From NCBI GenBank assembly GCA_947456005.1, contig CANGRP010000092.1, positions 1 through 9,175 of the forward strand: DNA of 9,175 nt. Direction: 5' to 3'. Of this stretch, positions 1 through 6,050 are shown in pieces. Origin of the DNA: Caulobacteraceae bacterium (GTDB lineage Bacteria; Pseudomonadota; Alphaproteobacteria; Caulobacterales; Caulobacteraceae). Both the position numbers and the translations under genes were made by a program. Each line of letters starts with the position of its first letter. The first letter of the stretch is position 1. Below the pieces are notes generated by a model. That model saw only the letters and a program-made list of their open reading frames with translations. It was not told the DNA's origin and did no database searches.

Positions 1-1
1 C

Positions 2-1204
2 CTGGAGCAGAGCCCAGAGTGGGTCTGCGACCAGGTCAAGGCCTCGGGCCTGCGCGGCCGGGGTGGGGCGGGCTTTTCCACCGGCCTGAAGTGGACCTTC
101 ATGCCCAAGGCCGAGGGTGAGCGTCCGCACTACCTGGTCATCAACGCCGACGAGTCCGAGCCGGGCACCTGCAAGGACCGCGAGATCCTGCGCAATGATC
201 CGCACCTGCTGATCGAGGGCGCCCTGATCGCCAGCTACGCCATCCGCGCCCACACCTGCTACATCTACATCCGCGGTGAGTACGTGCATGAGCGCGAGCG
301 CCTGGAGGCCGCCATCAAGCAGGCCTACGAGGCCAGGCTGATCGGCAAGGGCAATGTCCACGGATGGGACTTCGACCTCTTCGTCACCCATGGGGGCGGG
401 GCCTACATCTGCGGCGACGAGACCGCCCTCATGGAGAGCCTCGAGGGCAAGAAGGGTCAGCCGCGCCTGAAGCCGCCCTTCCCGGCGGGGGCCGGCATCT
501 ATGGCTGCCCGACCACCATCAACAACGTCGAGTCGATCGCCGTGGTGGGAACCATCCTGCGTCGCGGCGCCTCCTGGTTCTCGGGCTTCGGTCGTCCCAA
601 CAACACCGGAACCAAGCTCATGGCGATTTCGGGCCATGTGAACCGGCCCTGCGTGGTTGAGGAGACCATGTCCATCCCGCTCAAGCAGCTGCTCGAGGAT
701 CATTGCGGTGGCATCCGCGGGGGCTGGGGCAACCTCAAGGCGGTGATCCCGGGCGGCTCCTCGGTGCGCATGATCCCGGCCCATGAAGCTGAGACGGCCC
801 TGATGGACTTCGATTCCCTGTCGGCCCTGAAGTCGGGCCTGGGCACGGCGGCGGTCATCGTCATGGACCAGTCCACCGACATCGTCCGCGCCATCGCCCG
901 CCTGTCCTACTTCTACAAGCACGAGAGCTGCGGCCAGTGCACGCCCTGCCGCGAAGGCACGGGCTGGATGTGGCGGGTCATGGAGCGCATGGCCACGGGA
1001 GAGGCGGAGATGAAGGAGATCGACATGCTCCTCGACGTCGCCAGCCAGATCGAGGGGCACACCATCTGCGGTCTCGGCGACGCCGCCGCCTGGCCGATCC
1101 AGGGCCTCTTCCGTCACTTCCGCCACGAGGTGGAAGAGCGGATCACCAACTATCGTGCGGGCCGCCCGCACGTGCAGGGCGCGTCCCTGCAGGCCGCGGA
1201 GTGA
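2..1204 (+). CDS. nuoF: NADH-quinone oxidoreductase subunit F, 5'-truncated by window edge
   Basis: This is the NADH-oxidising subunit at the tip of the peripheral arm of complex I. It binds NADH and FMN and carries [4Fe-4S] cluster N3. The reading frame is open from base 2, so the gene begins upstream of the window; the ATG at 101 is an internal Met. About 400 residues are visible, and family members are about 430-445. Counting visible residues, the glycine-rich GRGGAGF loop lies at 19-25, followed by the NADESEPGT segment. The FMN/NADH motif YICGDETAL lies near bases 404-430. The N3 ligands are the CGQCTPC cysteines at 310, 313 and 316 (codons 929, 938, 947) and a distal Cys at 356 (codon 1067, in TICGLGD). 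The motif reads GDET where most homologs have GEET. The stop TGA at 1202 is 8 bases before nuoG. The identity is firm. Confidence 0.97.
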   Translation: MEQSPEWVCDQVKASGLRGRGGAGFSTGLKWTFMPKAEGERPHYLVINADESEPGTCKDREILRNDPHLLIEGALIASYAIRAHTCYIYIRGEYVHERERLEAAIKQAYEARLIGKGNVHGWDFDLFVTHGGGAYICGDETALMESLEGKKGQPRLKPPFPAGAGIYGCPTTINNVESIAVVGTILRRGASWFSGFGRPNNTGTKLMAISGHVNRPCVVEETMSIPLKQLLEDHCGGIRGGWGNLKAVIPGGSSVRMIPAHEAETALMDFDSLSALKSGLGTAAVIVMDQSTDIVRAIARLSYFYKHESCGQCTPCREGTGWMWRVMERMATGEAEMKEIDMLLDVASQIEGHTICGLGDAAAWPIQGLFRHFRHEVEERITNYRAGRPHVQGASLQAAE

Positions 1205-1212
1205 GCTGAGCC

Positions 1213-3246
1213 ATGCCGAAAGCCAAGGTCAACGGCGTCGAGGTCGAGTTCGAGCCCGGCATGACGGTTCTGCAGGTGGCGGAGCTGGCCGGGGAGGAGA
1301 TCCCGCGGTTCTGCTACCACGAGCGCCTGTCCATCGCGGGCAACTGCCGGATGTGCCTGGTCGAGGTGAAGCCCGGGCCGCCCAAGCCCCAGGCCTCCTG
1401 CGCCCTGCCGGCCGCCGACAACCAGGAGATCTTCACCAATACGCCGATGGTGAAGAAGGCCCGCGAGGGGGTAATGGAGTTCCTCCTCATCAACCACCCC
1501 CTGGACTGCCCGATCTGCGACCAGGGCGGGGAGTGCGACCTGCAGGACCAGGCCATGGGCTATGGCCGCGACGACAGCCGCTTTGCGCTGAACAAGCGGG
1601 CCGTCGAGGAAAAGGCCATGGGTCCGCTGATCAATACGGTCATGACCCGGTGCATCCAGTGCACCCGCTGCGTGCGCTTCATCAGCGAAGTCGCCGGCGT
1701 GCCGGAGATCGGCCTCATCTCGCGCGGCGAAGATGTTGAAATCACGACCTATCTGGGCAGCGCCGTCACCTCCGAGCTGTCGGGGAACGTCATCGACCTG
1801 TGCCCGGTCGGCGCCCTGACCTCCAAGCCCTACGCCTTCAACGCCCGCCCCTGGGAGCTGAAGAAGACCGAGACCGTCGACGTGATGGACGCCATGGGCG
1901 CCGCCATCCGCGTCGACAGCCGCGGCCCGGCGGTTCTGCGGGTGCTTCCGCGCATCAACGAGGACGTCAACGAGGAGTGGATCTCCGACAAGACCCGCTT
2001 CGCCGTCGACGGTCTGGCCCGCCAGCGCCTCGACTCCCCCTACATTCGCGAGAATGGCCGCCTGCGCCCCGCGACCTGGGCTGAGGCCCTGTCCCTGGCC
2101 GCTGACCGCCTGTCCGCCGCCGCTCCGGGGCGCATCGGCGCCGTCGCCGGGGACCTGCAGGACGCGGAGTCCCTGAAGGCGACCCTCGACCTGTTCCGGG
2201 CCCTCGGCTCGGCCAACACCGACTGCCGTCAGGACGGCATGGCCCTGGGGACGGGGCCGCGGGAGTCCTGGCTGTTCAACACCACCATCGCCGGGCTGGA
2301 AGAGGCCGACGCGATCCTCCTGGTGGGAACCAACCCCCGCTTCGAGGCGCCTGTCCTGAACGCCCGCCTGCGCCGCCGCTGGCTGGCCGGGGCTCTGGAG
2401 GTCGGCCTCGTCGGCGAGGCCGCCGACCTGACCTATGACTTCGACCACCTCGGTGAGACCGCCTCCGCCCTGACCGCCCTGGCCAAGGCCCGTACCGGCT
2501 TCGCCAAGGTGCTGAAGTCCGCCAAGGCTCCGGCCCTGATCATCGGCGCGGGCGCCCTGTCCGGCCCACACGGCGCGGCCGTCGCCCACGCCGCCGCCCA
2601 GGTCGCCAAAGCCTTCGGCATGAGCTGGAACGTGCTCCACACCGCCGCCTCCCGGGTCGGCGGGCTCGACATGGGCTTCATCCCCGGAGAGGGCGGCCTC
2701 GACGCCCGGGCCATGACGGCCAAGGGCGCCCTCGACGTCCTCTTCCTGCTGGGCGCCGACGAGATCGACCTGTCGGCCTCGGACGCCTTCCGCATCTACC
2801 TCGGCTCGCACGGCGACGCCGGCGCCCACGCAGCGGACCTGATCCTGCCTGGCGCGGCCTACACCGAGAAGGACGGCCTCTACGTCAACCTCGAGGGCCG
2901 GGTGCAGATGGGCCAAAGGGCGGTCTTCCCCAAGGGCGAGGCCCGCGAGGACTGGACCATCCTGCGCGCCCTGTCCGAGCGGCTCGGCAAGACCCTGCCA
3001 TATGACAGCCTGGACCAGCTCCGGACCCGGCTCTTCGCCGACCATCCCACCTTCGGCCAGATCGACTGGGCGCCCTGCGGCCAGGCGGAACTGTCGGCCA
3101 TCGGCGCGCAGGGTGACCTCGGCGATGCGCCGCTCGCCAGCGCCGTGAAGGCCTTCCATCTCACCAATCCGGTCGCGCGCGCCAGCGTGACCATGGCCGA
3201 GTGCGCCGCCCTGGCGGCGGGCCCGGCGAAACTGGCGGCGGAGTAG
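1213..3246 (+). CDS. nuoG: NADH-quinone oxidoreductase subunit G (75-kDa type iron-sulfur subunit)
   Basis: The 677-residue subunit carries electrons from NuoF towards NuoI. The N-terminal ferredoxin-like domain (about 1-78) has Cys34, Cys45, Cys48 and Cys63, the [2Fe-2S] N1b pattern. The His-Cys domain supplies His95, Cys99, Cys102 and Cys108 for cluster N5. Cys147, Cys150, Cys153 and Cys197 (RCIQCTRC, then DLCPVGAL) fit cluster N4. From about residue 220 to the end is the molybdopterin-oxidoreductase-like fold, which has no cofactor role in complex I. No CxxCxxxC group for the extra N7 cluster of Escherichia and Thermus is present after residue 200, as in mitochondrial and many alphaproteobacterial proteins. 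The ATG at 1213 was chosen because MPKAKVNG leads directly into the ferredoxin fold; GGAG lies at 1198-1201. The length is normal for the class. The gene sits 3 bases before nuoH. Confidence 0.97.
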   Translation: MPKAKVNGVEVEFEPGMTVLQVAELAGEEIPRFCYHERLSIAGNCRMCLVEVKPGPPKPQASCALPAADNQEIFTNTPMVKKAREGVMEFLLINHPLDCPICDQGGECDLQDQAMGYGRDDSRFALNKRAVEEKAMGPLINTVMTRCIQCTRCVRFISEVAGVPEIGLISRGEDVEITTYLGSAVTSELSGNVIDLCPVGALTSKPYAFNARPWELKKTETVDVMDAMGAAIRVDSRGPAVLRVLPRINEDVNEEWISDKTRFAVDGLARQRLDSPYIRENGRLRPATWAEALSLAADRLSAAAPGRIGAVAGDLQDAESLKATLDLFRALGSANTDCRQDGMALGTGPRESWLFNTTIAGLEEADAILLVGTNPRFEAPVLNARLRRRWLAGALEVGLVGEAADLTYDFDHLGETASALTALAKARTGFAKVLKSAKAPALIIGAGALSGPHGAAVAHAAAQVAKAFGMSWNVLHTAASRVGGLDMGFIPGEGGLDARAMTAKGALDVLFLLGADEIDLSASDAFRIYLGSHGDAGAHAADLILPGAAYTEKDGLYVNLEGRVQMGQRAVFPKGEAREDWTILRALSERLGKTLPYDSLDQLRTRLFADHPTFGQIDWAPCGQAELSAIGAQGDLGDAPLASAVKAFHLTNPVARASVTMAECAALAAGPAKLAAE

Positions 3247-3249
3247 GGC

Positions 3250-4329
3250 ATGGACGCGGCGCAATCCTTCTGGGCCACGCCGGGCGGCTGGACCCTGATC
3301 ACCGTCCTGCAGATCCTGGCCGTCCTGGGCTGGCTGCTGATGTCGCTCGCCTTCTTCATGTATGGCGACCGCAAGATCTGGGCCGGCGTGCAGATGCGCA
3401 AGGGCCCCAACGTGGTCGGCCCCTTCGGCCTGCTGCAGTCCTTCGCCGACCTGATCAAGTTCATCCTGAAGGAAATCGTCATCCCCGACGGGGCGGACAA
3501 GTTCGTCTTCCTCCTGGCCCCCGTCCTGACCTTCGCCCTGGCCCTGGTGGGCTGGGCGGTGATCCCCCTCGCGCCGGGCTGGGTGGTGTCGGACATCAAT
3601 GTCGGCGTGCTCTACCTCTTCGCCATCTCCTCCCTGGGCGTCTACGGCATCATCATGGGCGGCTGGGCCTCGAACTCGAAGTATCCCTTCCTTGGCAGCC
3701 TCCGGTCCGCGGCGCAGATGGTCTCCTACGAGGTCTCCATCGGCTTCGTGATCATCACGGTCATCCTTTTGGCGGGGACCATGAACCTCACGGAGATCGT
3801 CCAGAAGCAGGGCGGCGGCTTCTGGAACTGGAATGTCTTCGGCGGCGGCCTGGAGAACCTGCCCATCGCCCTCGTCATGATCCCCATGTCGGTGATCTTC
3901 TTCATCTCGGCCCTAGCCGAGACCAACCGGCCGCCCTTCGACCTGCCCGAGGCGGAGTCCGAACTCGTGGCCGGCTACCAGGTCGAGTACTCCTCCTCGC
4001 CCTTCCTCCTGTTCATGATCGGCGAACTGGCCAACATCGTCCTGATGTGCGCCATGATCTCCATCCTCTTCTTCGGGGGATGGCAGGCGCCGGTGGACCT
4101 GGCCTTCGTGCAGTCCTGGTCGCCCACGGCCCAGAGCTTCTACGGCTTCATGTGGCTGTTCCTGAAGATCATCTTCTTCTTCTTCCTCTTCGCCATGGTG
4201 AAGGCCATCGTGCCCCGCTACCGCTACGACCAGCTGATGCGGCTGGGCTGGAAGGTCTTCCTGCCCATCTCCCTCGTCGCCGTGGTCCTTGTGGCCGGCT
4301 GGCGCGTCCTGGGACATCCCGGCGCATGA
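3250..4329 (+). CDS. nuoH: NADH-quinone oxidoreductase subunit H (ND1-like membrane subunit)
   Basis: This is the 359-residue integral membrane subunit that docks the peripheral arm and forms much of the quinone-access chamber. It has about eight hydrophobic segments, the first at about 14-37 and the last at about 332-353. Family signatures are the RKGPN loop (50-54) after the first helix and the acidic cytoplasmic loop [16 protein letters not shown] starting at Ala223. Its glutamates line the proposed route linking quinone chemistry to proton movement. The first loop reads GDRK where many homologs have ERK or ERR; this is conservative. The start ATG at 3250 lies 3 bases after the nuoG stop, with GGAG at 3240-3243. 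The stop TGA (4327-4329) overlaps the start of the small lipoprotein gene, so translation is probably coupled. Length and composition are normal. Confidence 0.97.
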   Translation: MDAAQSFWATPGGWTLITVLQILAVLGWLLMSLAFFMYGDRKIWAGVQMRKGPNVVGPFGLLQSFADLIKFILKEIVIPDGADKFVFLLAPVLTFALALVGWAVIPLAPGWVVSDINVGVLYLFAISSLGVYGIIMGGWASNSKYPFLGSLRSAAQMVSYEVSIGFVIITVILLAGTMNLTEIVQKQGGGFWNWNVFGGGLENLPIALVMIPMSVIFFISALAETNRPPFDLPEAESELVAGYQVEYSSSPFLLFMIGELANIVLMCAMISILFFGGWQAPVDLAFVQSWSPTAQSFYGFMWLFLKIIFFFFLFAMVKAIVPRYRYDQLMRLGWKVFLPISLVAVVLVAGWRVLGHPGA

Positions 4330-4538
4330 GACCTTTCCGGACTTCCTTCCTGGTTCTGGCGGCGGGCCTGCTCCTGGCGGGCTGCGCAACCCCGGGCGCC
4401 GCCCCGCAAGGGGACGTGGCGAACTATGACACCCTTCGCCAGTTGCGCGAGCGGTGCACGGCTCAGGGCAAGGAACTGGCCCAAAAGCCGGGCGGGAACG
4501 AGCGTCGTCTTTCGGGCTACGAGTGCAGGGGAAAGTAG
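4326..4538 (+). CDS. small predicted lipoprotein, function unknown, embedded in the nuo operon
   Basis: A 70-residue protein whose family I do not recognise. It has a basic n-region (MRPFRTS), a hydrophobic stretch at about 8-19 and a lipobox LAGC ending at Cys20 (codon 4383-4385), so signal peptidase II cleavage and lipidation are likely. Residue +2 is Ala, not the Asp that retains lipoproteins in the inner membrane, which by enterobacterial Lol rules suggests outer-membrane sorting. The mature part is about 51 residues, mostly polar, with two further cysteines, Cys44 and Cys67, that could form a disulfide in the periplasm. The ATG overlaps the nuoH stop (ATGA) and the TAG ends 6 bases before nuoI. 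I see no strong ribosome binding site, so expression probably depends on coupling to nuoH. About 15 of its 70 codons end in A or T, including AGA at codon 2, more than in the core nuo genes. It is not a core complex I subunit. The gene is likely real; its function is open. Confidence 0.8.
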   Translation: MRPFRTSFLVLAAGLLLAGCATPGAAPQGDVANYDTLRQLRERCTAQGKELAQKPGGNERRLSGYECRGK

Positions 4539-4544
4539 GACGTC

Positions 4545-5036
4545 ATGCTGAATCGCATTTCCCAGGCCATCCGGGGCGCCGCCCTGGCCGACTTTGTCGG
4601 CGCCTTCGGCATGGCCATGGTCTACATGGTCCGGCCCAAGGCCACCGTGATCTATCCCTATGAGCGCGGCCCGCAGTCGCCGCGCTTCCGGGGCGAGCAC
4701 GCCCTGCGGCGGTACCCCAGCGGCGAGGAGCGCTGCATCGCCTGCAAGCTCTGCGAGGCCATTTGCCCGGCCCAGGCCATCACCATCGAGGCCGAACCGC
4801 GCGAGGACGGTAGCCGCCGGACGACCCGCTACGACATCGACATGGTCAAGTGCATCTACTGCGGCCTGTGCCAGGAGGCCTGCCCGGTGGACGCCATCGT
4901 CGAGGGTCCGAACATCGAATTCGCGGTCGAGACCCGCGAGGAACTCTACTACGACAAGGAACGCCTGCTCGATAACGGGGACCGTTGGGAGCGGGAGATC
5001 GCCAAGAATCTGGAACTGGACGCGCCCTACCGGTAG
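4545..5036 (+). CDS. nuoI: NADH-quinone oxidoreductase subunit I (two [4Fe-4S] ferredoxin-like)
   Basis: This 163-residue subunit of the connecting part of complex I holds clusters N6a and N6b and passes electrons towards N2 and quinone. Two CxxCxxCxxxCP motifs are complete: Cys64, 67, 70, 74 and Cys103, 106, 109, 113. As in 8Fe ferredoxins, the fourth Cys of each motif should ligate the other cluster. The N-terminal stretch (about 1-30) is an amphipathic membrane-associated segment, followed by the [17 protein letters not shown] region typical of alphaproteobacterial and mitochondrial TYKY subunits. The ATG at 4545 has AGGA at 4537-4540, which overlaps the stop codon of the lipoprotein gene. 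The length is normal for the class. The gene ends the first tightly packed block; an 82-base spacer follows. Confidence 0.97.
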   Translation: MLNRISQAIRGAALADFVGAFGMAMVYMVRPKATVIYPYERGPQSPRFRGEHALRRYPSGEERCIACKLCEAICPAQAITIEAEPREDGSRRTTRYDIDMVKCIYCGLCQEACPVDAIVEGPNIEFAVETREELYYDKERLLDNGDRWEREIAKNLELDAPYR

Positions 5037-5118
5037 ACCCGGGCGGCGATTCCGAACGCACTGAAACCCCGCCGGCTCCCTTTCGAGCCCGGCGGTCCAA
5101 GAAGAGGGGCTGAACCCG
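5037..5118 (+). promoter_or_regulatory. nuoI-nuoJ spacer with GC-rich hairpin, no T-tract
   Basis: This 82-base non-coding gap is the longest in the window. It holds an inverted repeat: CCGCCGGCTC at 5069-5078 pairs with GAG (5085-5087) and CCGGCGG (5089-5095) around a 6-base loop, with one bulged C. This gives ten G-C/A-T pairs, nine of them G-C or C-G. No run of T follows, so it is not a standard intrinsic terminator. An mRNA stability or processing element, or a pause site, is more plausible. A GANTC site (GATTC, 5048-5052), the CcrM methylation target in many alphaproteobacteria, lies before the hairpin. I see no convincing -35/-10 pair. The hairpin is directly visible; any function is inferred. 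Confidence 0.6.
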
Positions 5119-5121
5119 GTG
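5103..5121 (+). promoter_or_regulatory. ribosome binding site and GTG start of nuoJ
   Basis: The purine-rich stretch AGAGGGG (5103-5109) precedes the GTG at 5119-5121 by 9 bases. The encoded N-terminus, (M)[10 protein letters not shown], begins right at the first membrane helix, as expected for NuoJ, and no better in-frame ATG is nearby. This fixes nuoJ as a GTG-start gene. It has its own ribosome binding site, while several neighbouring genes rely on overlap or very short spacing. Confidence 0.75.
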
Positions 5122-5736
5122 GCCTTGCAGGCAATCGCATTCTATCTGCTGGCGGCGGTGACGATCGCAGCGGGTTTCGGCGTGGTCTCGGCCCGCAACC
5201 CCGTGCATTCCGTCCTCTTCCTCATCCTCGCCTTCTTCTCGGCGGCGGGCCTCTTCGTCCTCATGGGGGCGGAGTTCCTGGCCATGCTGCTGGTCGTCGT
5301 CTACGTCGGCGCGGTCGCCGTCCTCTTCCTCTTCGTCGTCATGATGCTGGATGTGGACTTCACCGCCCTGCGGCAGGGTTTCGCCCGGTCCATGCCCCTG
5401 GGGGCGGCGGTGGCGGGTATTCTGGCCTTCGAGATGGTGGCGGTCTCGGCCGTCGTCGCCAACCGCGGCGCGGCGGGCGACTCGCAGGGCCCCCTTGCAG
5501 CAACGCCCGATGCCCCCAACGCCGAGGCCATCGGGCGGGTGCTCTACACAGACTATGTCTATTTCTTCCAGGCGGCGGGCCTTGTCCTGCTGGTGGCCAT
5601 GATCGGCGCCATCGTCCTGACCCTGCGCCACAAGCCCGGGGTCAAGCGCCAGGTCATCGCCGACCAGGTGGCGCGCACGCCTGAGACAGGCATGCGCGTC
5701 GTCTCGGTCAAGCCGGGTGAGGGGATTCAGGAATGA
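5119..5736 (+). CDS. nuoJ: NADH-quinone oxidoreductase subunit J (ND6-like membrane subunit)
   Basis: This 205-residue membrane subunit sits between NuoH and NuoK/NuoA. It takes part in the conformational coupling of quinone reduction to the proton pumps. About five hydrophobic segments are visible: roughly 5-24, 30-50, 54-77, 93-115 and 145-166. The third carries the conserved [17 protein letters not shown] stretch around Tyr62-Gly64, the helix that forms a pi-bulge in known structures. Asn27-Pro28 (ARNPVHS) and Glu52 (GAEFLA) are also family features. A polar C-terminal tail of about 35 residues follows the last helix. Translation starts at GTG. The stop TGA overlaps the nuoK start (ATGA at 5733-5736), so nuoK is probably translationally coupled. 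Confidence 0.95.
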   Translation: MALQAIAFYLLAAVTIAAGFGVVSARNPVHSVLFLILAFFSAAGLFVLMGAEFLAMLLVVVYVGAVAVLFLFVVMMLDVDFTALRQGFARSMPLGAAVAGILAFEMVAVSAVVANRGAAGDSQGPLAATPDAPNAEAIGRVLYTDYVYFFQAAGLVLLVAMIGAIVLTLRHKPGVKRQVIADQVARTPETGMRVVSVKPGEGIQE

Positions 5737-6041
5737 TCATTGGTCTCGCCCACTACCTGGCGGTCGCCGCCATCCTGTTCACGATCGGGGTGTTCGGCAT
5801 CTTCGTGAACCGCAAGAACATCATCGTCATCCTGATGTCGATCGAGCTCATCCTCCTGGCGGTGAACATCAACTTCGTCGCCTTCTCGGCCTATCTGCAC
5901 AATGTGATCGGCCAGATCTTCGCCATGTTCATCCTCACCGTCGCCGCGGCTGAGGCCGCCGTCGGCCTGGCGATCCTCGTGACCTTCTTCCGCAACCGCG
6001 GCGACATCGCCGTGGATGACGCCTCCGTCATGAAGGGCTGA
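5733..6041 (+). CDS. nuoK: NADH-quinone oxidoreductase subunit K (ND4L-like membrane subunit)
   Basis: This 102-residue subunit has three membrane helices (about 4-24, 29-51 and 60-86) and belongs to the Mrp antiporter MrpC-like family. The two membrane-embedded glutamates of the family are present: Glu38 (MSIELIL) and Glu74 (AAAEAAVGL), matching Glu36 and Glu72 of the Escherichia coli protein. These are thought to lie on the hydrophilic axis that carries charge changes from the quinone site to the antiporter-like subunits. The length is normal. The ATG overlaps the nuoJ stop by 4 bases. The stop TGA at 6039-6041 is followed by nuoL in the same frame, three codons further on. Confidence 0.97.
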   Translation: MIIGLAHYLAVAAILFTIGVFGIFVNRKNIIVILMSIELILLAVNINFVAFSAYLHNVIGQIFAMFILTVAAAEAAVGLAILVTFFRNRGDIAVDDASVMKG

Positions 6042-6050
6042 TGTCTCCAG

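Noticed and set aside
101..103. ATG at 101 as the start of nuoF
   Set aside because: The frame is open upstream to base 2 and encodes the conserved glycine-rich GRGGAGF loop of NuoF, so the true start lies before the window.
1150..3264. 704-codon open frame on the minus strand opposite nuoG
   Set aside because: It is the mirror of a highly G/C-biased gene. The product is low-complexity (Gly, Ala, Gln, His, Asp, Arg), has no recognisable domain, and lies wholly opposite a clear nuoG with all its cluster ligands.
3201..4325. Long + strand open frame leading into the lipoprotein gene
   Set aside because: This part overlaps nuoH in another frame and reads as Arg/Pro/Gly-rich shadow sequence. 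Only the part from the ATG at 4326 has a signal peptide and sensible composition.
5069..5095. Hairpin as a Rho-independent terminator of the operon
   Set aside because: No T-run follows the stem and more nuo genes continue on the same strand, so I keep it only as a possible RNA element.
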